64,000 nucleotides of DNA from Terriglobales bacterium. Lineage in GTDB: Bacteria > Acidobacteriota > Terriglobia > Terriglobales > Acidobacteriaceae. Location of the stretch: positions 248,001 through 312,000 of the forward strand of contig JAOAPE010000001.1 of assembly GCA_025462725.1 (NCBI GenBank), in the 5' to 3' direction. Position 1 is the stretch's first letter, and each line of letters begins with the position of its first letter. Positions 42,954 through 51,259 of the stretch are shown one piece after another. The notes under the pieces were generated by a model. That model was not told the origin of the DNA, made no database searches, and was given only the letters and a program-made list of their open reading frames with translations. The position numbers were made by a program, and so were the translations under genes.

Positions 42954-43218
42954 TATTTGGAGCGGTTTCTAGTTTCTAGTTTTTAGTTCCTAGAAAAGTC
43001 AAAGGCAACGGCAAAGGCGTTGTCCTTCGACTAGGATGCGCTTCGCTCATGATGACAAGCCCTGGTGGATGCGGATTGATTTCAGAGTGATAGGGGTCCC
43101 TCGTCGCGACTGCGTCGCTCGCTCGGGATGACAAGTTGAACGATGTCCATGAGTAACAATGGAATCGAAGGTTTGAATAAAATCTATTTAAGAGTTTACG
43201 AAAAGCAGATAAGAAAAC
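42954..43218. repeat. intergenic repeat block before obgE
   Basis: Holds a TCCTTCGACTAGGATGCGCTTCGCTCATGATGACAAG copy (about 43022-43060, reversed relative to copies left of 23 kb) and a GGGGTCCCTCGTCGCG...GCTCGGGATGACAAG repeat (about 43090-43135). The last 60 bp before obgE are AT-rich and may carry its promoter. Confidence 0.6.
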
Positions 43219-44505
43219 ATGTTCATTGATGAAGCAAGAATTCGGGTTTATGCGGGTGGTGGCGGAAACGGGTGCATGGCGTTCCGCAGGGAGAAGTTCG
43301 TTCCGCGCGGTGGGCCGAGCGGCGGCGATGGTGGCAGGGGCGGCGATATCGTCATGGAATCGAGCGAGCGGCACAACACGCTCGTCCACTTCCGATTTAA
43401 TCCTGAGTACAAAGCGCAGCGCGGACGCCACGGCGAAGGATCGAACTGCACGGGAAAAGACGGCGAAGGCATTGTGCTGAAGGTTCCGGTGGGGACGATT
43501 GTTTATGACGATGTGACCGGCGCGGTGGTGCATGATTTTTCGCGTCCTGATGACAGGATGATCATTGCGCGCGGTGGACGTGGCGGGCGCGGCAACCAGC
43601 ATTTTGCGACGGCGACACACCAGGCGCCGCAGGAGCATGAGGCGGGGCGTCCGGGAGAAGAGCGGATGCTGCGGCTGGAGTTGAAGCTGCTGGCGGATGT
43701 GGGGCTGGTGGGGTATCCGAACGTGGGGAAGTCGACGTTGATATCGAGAATATCGGCGGCGCGGCCGAAGATAGCGGATTACGAGTTCACGACGTTGCAG
43801 CCGAACCTCGGCGTAGTAACGATCGGCGAGATGCCGGACCAGGAAAGTTATGTAGTCGCGGATATTCCCGGGTTGATCGAGGGAGCACACGAAGGACATG
43901 GACTCGGCGTTCAATTCTTGCGGCACATTGAGCGAACGCGATTGCTCGTTCACCTGGTGGACGTGAGCGATGCGAGTGGGCGCCCGGATCCGGTGAAAGA
44001 TTTTGAAGTGATCATGGCGGAGCTCTCGAGCTTTGGCGCGGGCCTTGATGAAAAGCCGATGATCGTGGCGGGCGCGAAGATCGATGTTGCAAATAAGGAA
44101 AAGCTGGCGAAGCTGCAAAAGTATTGCGATAAGCGTGGGTATCCGTTTATTGGGATCAGCGCGGTGTCGGGCGAGAACATTAACAAGCTGAAGTGGCAGG
44201 TTGGGGCGATCGTACGGCAGATGCGGCAAGGAAGTTATGAGGGCCCGAAACCGAAATCGCTGCGGTTGCGTGGTTCAGAGGTTGCGAAGCCTGCGGTGAA
44301 AAAGGCTGTAGCGAAAAAAGCCGTTGCGAAGAAGAAGGTTGCAAAAGCACCAGCGAAAAAGGCAGCGAATCAGCAGAAGAGTGCGAACAAACGGGTGTCG
44401 CAGTCGCGGAGAGCGCAGACGGCGAGGCCGTCGGCGGGTAGGAAGAAAGCTACTGCGGCGAGGCCGAAGAAAAAGTTGTCCGGGAAGCAGAGGGCGAGAA
44501 GATAG
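43219..44505 (+). CDS. obgE: ribosome-assembly GTPase Obg with Lys-rich tail
   Basis: A 428-aa protein. The Obg fold (1-158) has its glycine-rich stretch [33 protein letters not shown]. The G domain shows G1 GYPNVGKST (166-173), switch [10 protein letters not shown]3 DIPGLIEG (215-222) and G5 ISAVSGEN. The G4 motif reads GAKID (285-289) instead of NKxD, with Ala at the usual Asn. Residues about 350-428 are a Lys/Ala/Arg tail ([20 protein letters not shown]...) replacing the optional C-terminal domain. Obg binds the 50S subunit and links GTP level to ribosome assembly. The gene follows rplU-rpmA, its usual partners. Confidence 0.96.
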   Translation: MFIDEARIRVYAGGGGNGCMAFRREKFVPRGGPSGGDGGRGGDIVMESSERHNTLVHFRFNPEYKAQRGRHGEGSNCTGKDGEGIVLKVPVGTIVYDDVTGAVVHDFSRPDDRMIIARGGRGGRGNQHFATATHQAPQEHEAGRPGEERMLRLELKLLADVGLVGYPNVGKSTLISRISAARPKIADYEFTTLQPNLGVVTIGEMPDQESYVVADIPGLIEGAHEGHGLGVQFLRHIERTRLLVHLVDVSDASGRPDPVKDFEVIMAELSSFGAGLDEKPMIVAGAKIDVANKEKLAKLQKYCDKRGYPFIGISAVSGENINKLKWQVGAIVRQMRQGSYEGPKPKSLRLRGSEVAKPAVKKAVAKKAVAKKKVAKAPAKKAANQQKSANKRVSQSRRAQTARPSAGRKKATAARPKKKLSGKQRARR

Positions 44506-44535
44506 TAGTCAGTAGCAAGTAGTCAGTAGTCAGGG

Positions 44536-44566
44536 AAAGCTCAACGCATTCGCGTTGGGCTTTTTT
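44536..44566 (+). terminator. rho-independent terminator after obgE
   Basis: 11-bp stem AAGCTCAACGC/GCGTTGGGCTT (one G-T pair), 4-base loop ATTC, then a run of T. It follows a TAGTCAGTAG hexamer run that starts at the obgE stop. Confidence 0.85.
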
Positions 44567-44843
44567 GTTGGAAGGCCCAGGGCTAAAGCCCCTGTTTTGC
44601 TCGTGCGTGACGCGGGGCTAAAGCCCCGCTCTCCCACCGGTGCCGCTTCGCGGCATGTCGGTGAAAATTATTGCCAGTGCGCGCTTAATGGACAGAGATA
44701 GGGGTCCTTCGACTTCGCTGCGCTCCGCTCAGGATGACAAGGGTTGGTTAATCATTGCAGAGTTAGAACGATCCCCTGGTCGCGCTTGCGGCGCTCGCTT
44801 GGGATGTTTTTTGAGGGGACGAGAATTCGCTGGATAACAGGCT
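44567..44843. repeat. intergenic repeat block between convergent genes
   Basis: Two GGGCTAAAGCCCC palindromes (about 44580-44595 and 44613-44626), CCGGTGCCGCTTCGCGGCATGTCGG (about 44637-44661), a TCCTTCGACTTCGCTGCG...CAGGATGACA copy (44704-44740), and a diverged CCCTGGTCGCGCTTGCGGCGCTCGCTTGGGATG element. Confidence 0.6.
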
Positions 44844-45626
44844 CTAGACGGAGTGTTCCGCGAGGCGTGGGTCGGGGATGTTGGAGTGGGTGTAGTACAT
44901 GTCCTCGATGGATTTTTGCGTTTGTGCGGCGACGGATTCGAGGTCGTGTGTGGTAAGGCCGGTTGTGGGGATGGGGTCTCCGATGATGAGGCGCAGATTG
45001 TGCGGCATGATGTGGAAGGTGTTCATGGGCAGCATCTCAAAGGTGCCGATAATCGCGAGCGGGACGATGGGCACTTGCGCTTTGATGGCGAGATAAAACG
45101 CGCCATTCATAAAGGGCATGATGTGTCCGTCATGGGAGCGTCCGCCTTCGGGGAAAATCATGACGGAGAGTCCGTCACGGAGATCGTGCACCGCGGAGTT
45201 CAGGCTCTTGAATGTGGCGCGCGGGGAGGAGCGGTCAATGGGGATTTGTCCCGAGCGCTTGAGGTGCCAGCCGAGGAAGGGGTATCGGAAAAGGTATTTG
45301 TTGGCGACGATACGGAATTGGATGGGCAGATTGTCATAGAGGACGGGGATGTCCATGGCGGAGATGTGATTGGCCGCGTAAACGTAAGGGCGCGAGAGGT
45401 CGAGCTTGTCGAGTCCGATGACTTCGACAGGCGACATGCTGGTGCGAAGAATCAGGTGCGACCAGAAGCGGGCGAAGTTGTGTTGTGTGCGTCCTTCGTG
45501 ATCGAAGAACGAGGAAATGAGCGAGAGCGCGCCGAGGATTCCAGTGTAGAAAAAGATCAGTGGGTTGAGGACGAAGTACGAGCGGAGCCGGGAGAGCCAA
45601 TGACGCAATGTGTTTGGAGAGTTCAC
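44844..45626 (-). CDS. plsC: 1-acyl-sn-glycerol-3-phosphate acyltransferase (PlsC family)
   Basis: A 260-aa protein with an N-terminal hydrophobic segment (FVLNPLIFFYTGILGALSLISSFF) and the acyltransferase motifs in order: AANHISAMDIPVL (NHX4D), GQIPIDRSSPRAT, and MIFPEGGRSHDG, with a late VPIVPLAIIGTFEMLP. It transfers a second acyl chain onto lysophosphatidic acid to form phosphatidic acid at the membrane. The window encodes a second PlsC-like domain in the 16910-19909 fusion, so this is the better candidate for the housekeeping enzyme. It is convergent with obgE and isolated by repeat blocks on both sides. Confidence 0.92.
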   Translation of the reverse strand: MNSPNTLRHWLSRLRSYFVLNPLIFFYTGILGALSLISSFFDHEGRTQHNFARFWSHLILRTSMSPVEVIGLDKLDLSRPYVYAANHISAMDIPVLYDNLPIQFRIVANKYLFRYPFLGWHLKRSGQIPIDRSSPRATFKSLNSAVHDLRDGLSVMIFPEGGRSHDGHIMPFMNGAFYLAIKAQVPIVPLAIIGTFEMLPMNTFHIMPHNLRLIIGDPIPTTGLTTHDLESVAAQTQKSIEDMYYTHSNIPDPRLAEHSV

Positions 45627-46089
45627 TCGTATAAATCAGAACACTAATGGGGGATTTAGGAAAGATAAATGCGGCGAGGATCCCAGGGCTAAAGCCCAGC
45701 TTTTCTATCGATGCCGCTGCGCGGCGAAGTGATTGTGTCGCGCCTCTGGCGCTCTGCCTTTTTGATTGTCTATACCCGCCCTTACGGGCGGGGCTATTTC
45801 CTTTCGCGCCGCTGGCGCTCGCGTTCGTATTGCGGTGCCGCGACGCGGCAGATTGAAAATGCATAGATCCTTCGACTTCGCTGCGCTCCGCTCAGGATGA
45901 CAATTCGAAATTGTAAGCTTGTGCATCAGGATTGCAGACGAAGCAGGTGCAGATTCCTCGCTGCGCTCCGAATGACCAACAATCGTTGGTGCAAGCTGAT
46001 TGCAGATTGATAGGGGTCCCTCGTCGCGCTTGCAGCGCTCGCTCGGGATGACAAATTAATGGGGTTGCGGGTGACCACTGCTCTGATAC
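45627..46089. repeat. 463-bp intergenic repeat block
   Basis: No gene is seen. It has a CCAGGGCTAAAGCCCAGCTTTT element (about 45681-45702), a CCCGCCCTTACGGGCGGGGC hairpin (about 45777-45796), an ATGCATAGATCCTTCGACTTCG...CAGGATGACA copy (45859-45902), and a GGGGTCCCTCGTCGCGCTTGCAGCGCTCGCTCGGGATGACA copy (about 46013-46053). Confidence 0.65.
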
Positions 46090-47472
46090 TCAGGAGGAAG
46101 CCTTGTGCCGGGAGTGGAGCAGGCCGAATGCTTCCCCCACTATATATATAGACCCGGTGATGACGATGACCCCGTTTGCGGGAGTGCTGGCGCGGGCGCG
46201 TTGGATGGCTTCAGGGACTGTGGTCGCGGCGATGATGTCGGTGGCTGAGGGGCCCGCAAGTTGGAGGAGTTCGTCAGTAGTGGCGGCGCGAGGGGTTTCG
46301 GCATGGGTAATGATGACGTGGTCGGCCAGCGGGAAAAGTATCTGCGACATTTCGGCGACGGCTTTGTCGCGCATGGCTCCGAAGATGAAGGTGATGGAAC
46401 GCGGAGTGGCGTCGTCGCCAAAGTTTTCTGAGAGAGCGGAGCGGAGTGCCCAGGCTCCGGCGGGATTGTGGGCTACATCGAGGATGAAGTCTGGAGTGCC
46501 CGGAGCGCCGGGGATAAGCTGGAAGCGCCCGGGCCAGTAGGTGTCGCGAATGCCGGTGGCGATGTTCTGCGCGGTGATGGTGAATCCGCATTGGTTGAGT
46601 TCTTCGGCGGCGGCGATGGCGAGAGCGACGTTGCGGAGTTGATGTCGGCCGAGGAGTGGAGTCTCGATGAGAATCTCTTCGCCCATGACTTCAAGAAAAT
46701 ATCTGCTACGGAAAAATTGTCCGAGTTGCGTGGCGGCGGGGCGCAGATTGTCGAAGCGCGCAGCGCCCGGGGTGACGTTGGGAACGTATTTCGTTGCGCT
46801 GACGCCGCGGGCATTGCGTTCGGTGGCGATGCGTCCAATGGCGTCATTGGCTTCGGGATGCTGCGGCAGAGTTATGAGGACGCCGTTCTCGCGGATGATG
46901 CCGGCTTTTTCGGCGGCGATAAGGGAGATGGTGTCGCCGAGATATTGCTGGTGATCGAGCGCGACGTCGGTGATGACGGAGAGGCAAGGGTCAGAAATGT
47001 TCGTGGCGTCGAGGCGTCCGCCCATGCCAACTTCGAGGACTGCGATCTCAACTCCGGAGCTGGCGAAGTATTCGAATGCCATGGCGGTGAGCGTTTCGAA
47101 AAAGCTGGGCATGAGCGGGAGAGCGCCAGAGTCGACGAGTTTGCGCGCGGCTGCGTCTACGCGGGAATACATTTCAGTAAACTCGGGGTCACTGATGGGC
47201 TCGCCGTCAATCTGAATTCGCTCGTTGATCTGAAGCAGATGCGGCGAGGTGTAGAGAGCGGTGCGGTATCCGGCGGCGTGGATGATGCTGGCGAGCGTGG
47301 CCGATGTTGAACCCTTGCCATTGGTGCCGGCGATCAGGACGCTGGGGAAACGTCGGTGAGGATTGCCGAGAGCAGCAGAGAGAACACGCATGTGCTCGAG
47401 GTCGAATTTGCGTGGCTTGCCGAGCTCGTGTCCGAGAGCGTAGAGAGCGGCGACGGTTTGCGCGTATGTCAT
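46090..47472 (-). CDS. folC: bifunctional folylpolyglutamate synthase/dihydrofolate synthase
   Basis: A 460-aa Mur-ligase-type enzyme. KFDLEHMRVLSAALGNPHRRFPSVLIAGTNGKGSTSATLASI gives the P-loop; TSPHLLQINERIQIDG and AVLEVGMGGRLDATNI are the family motifs, followed by TDVALDHQQYLGDTISLIAAEKAGIIR and, in the C-terminal domain, FILDVAHNPAGAWALRSAL and FIFGAMRDKAVAEM. It adds glutamate to dihydropteroate and to folates, retaining them in the cell. The length is normal. It has no folate-pathway neighbours; accD, a frequent partner, is 31 kb away. The coding strand is C-rich, opposed to the replication polarity proposed here. Confidence 0.95.
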   Translation of the reverse strand: MTYAQTVAALYALGHELGKPRKFDLEHMRVLSAALGNPHRRFPSVLIAGTNGKGSTSATLASIIHAAGYRTALYTSPHLLQINERIQIDGEPISDPEFTEMYSRVDAAARKLVDSGALPLMPSFFETLTAMAFEYFASSGVEIAVLEVGMGGRLDATNISDPCLSVITDVALDHQQYLGDTISLIAAEKAGIIRENGVLITLPQHPEANDAIGRIATERNARGVSATKYVPNVTPGAARFDNLRPAATQLGQFFRSRYFLEVMGEEILIETPLLGRHQLRNVALAIAAAEELNQCGFTITAQNIATGIRDTYWPGRFQLIPGAPGTPDFILDVAHNPAGAWALRSALSENFGDDATPRSITFIFGAMRDKAVAEMSQILFPLADHVIITHAETPRAATTDELLQLAGPSATDIIAATTVPEAIQRARASTPANGVIVITGSIYIVGEAFGLLHSRHKASS

Positions 47473-48141
47473 GCGGTGGAGTTAATGATAACAAGCGTAG
47501 TTTGTGGTTCGTAGTTTGTAGTTTGTTAAGTCAAACACAAAGGCTTGCCACGGCGGGCACGGATTTGCACGGAAGATTGTTGTGGAGTGTGGTAGGGGCA
47601 AATTGATTGCAGAGTGGAAAATGCATAGATCCTTCGACTGCGTGCTTACGCGCTTCGCTCAGGATGACAATACTTGTTCAGTGCGAACCGATTGCAGAGT
47701 GACAGGGCCCCCTCGTCGCGCTTGCAGCGCTCGCCCGGGATGTTGTGGGTAGACACTGATGCTGATTTGATTTCGAAAAAGAGACTGCACAAGTCTTGCG
47801 GCATTGTCATTCTTACTACTTGACGCGTGAAAGTTTTTTGCGTACGTGTGAGAATAAGCGCGGAAAAAAAGCGGTGTTCCACTTATCCACATGTGGAAAT
47901 ATTCATGCTAGTATCCCTTCAGTTCAAAAAGAGATTTGCAACGCACATCGCCCTTTGCTCCATCGCCCTGCCGACGGCTACGCGCCCGAGGTCAAACGAA
48001 AACTCAATATCCACAAGGCTGATCGAACGGGTCATTTTTGTTTTATTGCCCGAGGACCAGTGGGACGAGAGTTTTCATTCGTGATGAGACTGCGCGGCAC
48101 AGCGAGTGCGAGTTCGAGCAAGATCAAGGCCAGGAAGAATA
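47473..48141. other. 669-bp region upstream of dnaA with one perfect DnaA box
   Basis: The left half holds repeats: GGCTTGCCACGGCGGGCACGGATTTGCACGG (about 47543-47573), ATGCATAGATCCTTCGACTGC...CAGGATGACA (47620-47670) and a CCCTCGTCGCG...GCTCGCCCGGGATG copy (about 47708-47742). The right half, from about 47760, is unique: TTATCCACA at 47883-47891 inside the palindromic TCCACATGTGGA, and ATATCCACA at 48007-48015. A TTGACG hexamer at 47820-47825 could be a -35 box, but no convincing -10 box follows. It may be the dnaA control region and autoregulated by DnaA. Confidence 0.55.
47883..47891 (+). promoter_or_regulatory. perfect DnaA box
   Basis: TTATCCACA, the consensus DnaA-binding sequence, 251 bp before the dnaA start. 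The overlapping opposite-strand TTTCCACAT forms a near-palindrome. Confidence 0.75.
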
Positions 48142-49563
48142 ATGTCATTGACGTCTACCGCTGCAACCGCCGCCAATCCGTGGATACAAATCCTGGGAGC
48201 ACTAGAGAAGAAGATCAACCGCCACAGCTTCGACACGTGGCTGAAGCCCACGCGCTATAGCCATGCGAATGGCGCAATTCTTTTTGTGCGGGTGCCCACG
48301 CCGGAGTTTCGCCACATTGGAGAGAAATATGCTGACCTTATCCAGGAAGCGATTGACAACCTGGCGATGGAGTTCAGCGATGTCCAGTTTGTGACGGCGG
48401 AAGAAGATCCAACGGCGTCAAAGCATGATGGCGCGAATGTGAAACACGATGGGGGATTTGCTCCGGCGAGTTCTCATTCTTCGAATGCTCCCGCGCGAAA
48501 TACGGGAGCGCCGGGCAGCCAAGTGAGGTTCGACTGGGACACAGCCGCACAACTCAATTCGAAGTACACGTTCACGGATTTTGTCATCGGCTCAGGAAAC
48601 CAGTTTGCTCATGCGGCGGCGCAGGCAGTGGCGGAGCGTCCTTCGAAGGCGTACAACCCGCTGTTCCTCTACGGCGGTGTGGGAATGGGCAAGACGCACT
48701 TGATGCAGGCGATTGGGCATGAAGTGAAGAAGCACATGCCGCATGCGTCGATTTGCTATCTCTCGACCGAGAAGTTCACCAACGAGATGATCAACTCGTT
48801 GCGGTACGACAAGATGACGAGCTTCCGCGACAAGTTCCGGAATGTGGATGTGCTGTTGATAGACGATATCCAATTTCTGGCGGGCAAAGAGCGCACGCAG
48901 GAAGAGTTCTTCCACACGTTCAATGCGCTGCACGAGTCGATGAAGCAGATCGTGATCGCGAGTGACCGTCCGCCAAAAGAATTGTCAGAGATCGAAGACC
49001 GATTGCGCAGCCGCTTCGAATGGGGATTGATCGCCGACATTCAACCTCCGGATCTGGAGACGAAGGTCGCCATCCTACAGAAGAAGGGCGAATCTGAGCG
49101 GGTGCAGTTGCCGACGGATGTGGCGCTGTTCATTGCACAGAATGTCCGGACCAATGTGCGTGAACTGGAAGGCGCGATGATCCGGCTGGTGGCTTATTGC
49201 TCGCTGACAGGCGCTGAGATCACGTTGAGCACGGCGCAACAGGTGCTGCGGAATTTTATTGAACAGCAGATCAGGAAGATTTCTATCGAGAGCATTCAGA
49301 AAGCTGTGTCAGAACAGTTCGGGATGCGCACGGCAGAGATCAAGGCGAAAAATAATTCTCGCTCGGTGGTTGTGCCGAGGCAGATTGCAATGTATCTGGC
49401 TAAACAGTTGACGGATTGTTCGCTGCCGGAAATCGGAAGACAGTTTGGTGGCAAACATCACACTACTGTCATGCACTCAGTAGAGAAGATAGTGGAGCAA
49501 CGCAAGACCGACAAGGATTTGAACAGGATGTTGAATCAACTGACCGACCACTTGACGGGCTAG
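48142..49563 (+). CDS. dnaA: chromosomal replication initiator protein DnaA
   Basis: 473 aa from the ATG at 48142 (MSLTSTAATAANPW), with CCAGGAAG upstream; the 12-codon-longer start at 48106 gives an Arg-rich extension and no ribosome site. Domain I (about 12-95, IQILGALEKKINRHSFDTWLKPTRY) is followed by a short flexible domain II. The AAA+ domain has Walker A LFLYGGVGMGKTHLMQAIG and Walker B VDVLLIDDIQFLAGKERTQEEFFHTFNAL. Domain IV carries the DnaA signature QFGGKHHTTVMHSVEKI for DNA-box binding. It initiates chromosome replication. dnaN follows 334 bp later and gyrB 3.2 kb later, the usual dnaA-dnaN-(recF)-gyrB order without recF. Confidence 0.97.
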   Translation: MSLTSTAATAANPWIQILGALEKKINRHSFDTWLKPTRYSHANGAILFVRVPTPEFRHIGEKYADLIQEAIDNLAMEFSDVQFVTAEEDPTASKHDGANVKHDGGFAPASSHSSNAPARNTGAPGSQVRFDWDTAAQLNSKYTFTDFVIGSGNQFAHAAAQAVAERPSKAYNPLFLYGGVGMGKTHLMQAIGHEVKKHMPHASICYLSTEKFTNEMINSLRYDKMTSFRDKFRNVDVLLIDDIQFLAGKERTQEEFFHTFNALHESMKQIVIASDRPPKELSEIEDRLRSRFEWGLIADIQPPDLETKVAILQKKGESERVQLPTDVALFIAQNVRTNVRELEGAMIRLVAYCSLTGAEITLSTAQQVLRNFIEQQIRKISIESIQKAVSEQFGMRTAEIKAKNNSRSVVVPRQIAMYLAKQLTDCSLPEIGRQFGGKHHTTVMHSVEKIVEQRKTDKDLNRMLNQLTDHLTG

Positions 49564-49897
49564 ATGCGGTTTGGGACACGATATCCACCGAATGTGGGGT
49601 TTGTTCCTCACCATTGAATGTGGAGTGGTTGTGGAAGATGTGAAGAAGCAGTAAAGAATTTTAGTTAGGTACGGGATGTACACGGCGGAGATGTTTTCCG
49701 GGACTGCTTACTGACAGGCGAGAGTAGTGGTTCAGCCATACTGAGTGGGATTTGGTAGGAGATTTCCACTTTCCCTACTCACCTATTATTACTACTGTTT
49801 TTAAGTACTGTTTCTTTTGATATAAGTAACCGTAAAGGCGAGCGAAGCGCGAGGATGAGGCGAGAGATCGCCGAGTCTAAAACAACGAGGGAATAAA
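49564..49897. other. dnaA-dnaN intergenic region, possible unwinding element
   Basis: 334 bp. The left part has weak DnaA-box-like sites: ATATCCACC (49581-49589), and GTTGTGGAAGA near 49627. At 49783-49797 the plus strand reads CTATTATTACTACTG, so the minus strand carries 3'-GAT-AAT-AAT-GAT, a run of the DnaA-trio type, directly followed by an AT-rich stretch (about 49797-49826, ending GATATAAG). This order, box-like sites, GC spacer, trio, AT-rich, is that of a bacterial unwinding element. The AT-rich part could equally hold the dnaN promoter. Confidence 0.45.
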
Positions 49898-51076
49898 ATG
49901 GCGACGACGACCAGTATCGGGACAGACTCCTCAACTGCCGCGGCTCAGGGGACAGCAATGGAAATCACCGTAAACAAAGCGGACCTACTGCGAGAACTAA
50001 CGGCGACGCAGGGTGTGGTGGAACGCAAGACCACAATCCCAATCCTTTCTAATTTCTTATTTGAGGCGGCGGATGGAAAGTTGTCGATCACGGCGACTGA
50101 CCTGGACCTGAGCTTGAGGACGTCCTGCGCGGCGAAGGTGAAGAAGGAAGGCTCGTGCACGATCCCGGCGCGGAAATTTTATGACTATGTGAAGCTGCTG
50201 CCGGAAGGCGAAGTATCCATCAAGTTGATGGAGAACCACTGGGTGCAGATTCGCAGTGGGCGTTCGAACACCAAGATGGTAGGCATGGCGCGGGCGAATT
50301 TCCCTGCACTGCCGGCGTTTCCTGACAGCCTCTCAATGCAATTGCCGGCGCAGGTTTTGCGGACACTGATCGGGAAGACAATATTCGCGATATCGTCAGA
50401 GGAGTCGCGCTACACGCTGAATGGCGCGCTGATGGTGTTGAAAGCGGAATCGATCACGATGGTGGCCACGGATGGACATCGGCTGGCGCACATCGAGAAC
50501 AGCAAAGCGCGTTTCACCGGAATTTCCGGCGAGATGAAGACATTGGTTCCAAAAAAAGCAATGGCGGAATTGAATTCGCTGCTGCAGAACAGTGATGTGG
50601 AGAGTATCGAGTTTGCGAAGGATGATTCCACGCTGTTTTTCCGCATTGGGCCGCGAGTGCTGACATCACGACAACTTACGGGCCAGTTCCCCAACTACGA
50701 AGCGGTGCTGCCGCGCGACAACAACAAGTCGGTGGCATTGCGTTGCGAAGAGTTGGCGAGTGCGATCCAACGCGTTGCGCAGTTCGCGGACGAACGGTCG
50801 GGGGCTATCCGGCTGAAGCTGGATAAGAATGAGCTGAGGTTGTCATCGTCATCGACGGATTCGGGCGAGTCAGAGGATTCGATCGAAGTGGTCTACGACA
50901 GTGACCCCATGGTGATCGGATTCAATTCGCAGTATCTGCTGGAGTTCTTGAAAGTCGCGAACGATGGCGGAGTGCGGCTAGAGTTGAAGGATTCGCAGTC
51001 GGCAGGGCAGTTGCGACCGGATGATGCTGGCGATGAGTATAAGTATCGGTATATTGTGATGCCGATGAGAATTTGA
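49898..51076 (+). CDS. dnaN: DNA polymerase III beta sliding clamp
   Basis: A 392-aa protein with three similar clamp domains. The core opens MEITVNKADLLRELTATQGVVERKTTIPILSNFLFEA and ends YKYRYIVMPMRI, the normal C-terminus. The ATG at 49898 has ACGAGGGA upstream and adds a 20-residue Thr/Ser/Ala-rich leader before the conserved MEITV; that inner ATG at 49958 is the usual family start but lacks a clear ribosome site. The clamp encircles DNA and tethers the replicative polymerase. A strong terminator follows 26 bp after the stop. Confidence 0.97.
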   Translation: MATTTSIGTDSSTAAAQGTAMEITVNKADLLRELTATQGVVERKTTIPILSNFLFEAADGKLSITATDLDLSLRTSCAAKVKKEGSCTIPARKFYDYVKLLPEGEVSIKLMENHWVQIRSGRSNTKMVGMARANFPALPAFPDSLSMQLPAQVLRTLIGKTIFAISSEESRYTLNGALMVLKAESITMVATDGHRLAHIENSKARFTGISGEMKTLVPKKAMAELNSLLQNSDVESIEFAKDDSTLFFRIGPRVLTSRQLTGQFPNYEAVLPRDNNKSVALRCEELASAIQRVAQFADERSGAIRLKLDKNELRLSSSSTDSGESEDSIEVVYDSDPMVIGFNSQYLLEFLKVANDGGVRLELKDSQSAGQLRPDDAGDEYKYRYIVMPMRI

Positions 51077-51102
51077 GGCGGTAGTCAGTAGCTAGTAGTC
51101 AG

Positions 51103-51127
51103 AAAGCCGGGTGAATCCCGGCTTTTT
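51103..51127 (+). terminator. rho-independent terminator after dnaN
   Basis: Perfect 9-bp stem AAAGCCGGG/CCCGGCTTT with a 5-base loop, followed by further T. It is preceded by a TAGTCAGTAGCTAGTAGTC hexamer run. Confidence 0.85.
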
Positions 51128-51203
51128 GTTATGGTGCTCGAGTGTCTCGTTGTACTTTGGCGCGAGCCTCAAATCTGAGCACACGAAGGATTACTGGGCA
51201 GTA

Positions 51204-51246
51204 GCAATAAGAAAAGCCGGGAGAGAATCCCGGCTTTTCTTATTGC
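51204..51246. terminator. bidirectional terminator with 19-bp perfect stem
   Basis: The arms 51204-51222 and 51228-51246 are exact reverse complements with a GAGAA loop; A-runs on one side and T-runs on the other make it work in both directions. It lies between dnaN (plus) and the membrane protein gene (minus). Confidence 0.85.
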
Positions 51247-51259
51247 AGATGAATTGTAT

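Noticed and set aside
46468-47310. 280-aa plus-strand frame opposite folC
   Set aside because: Antisense shadow; folC motifs are complete on the minus strand.
47820-47860. TTGACG at 47820 as a dnaA promoter
   Set aside because: No acceptable -10 hexamer at 16-18 bp; left as an unassigned motif and not called as a feature.
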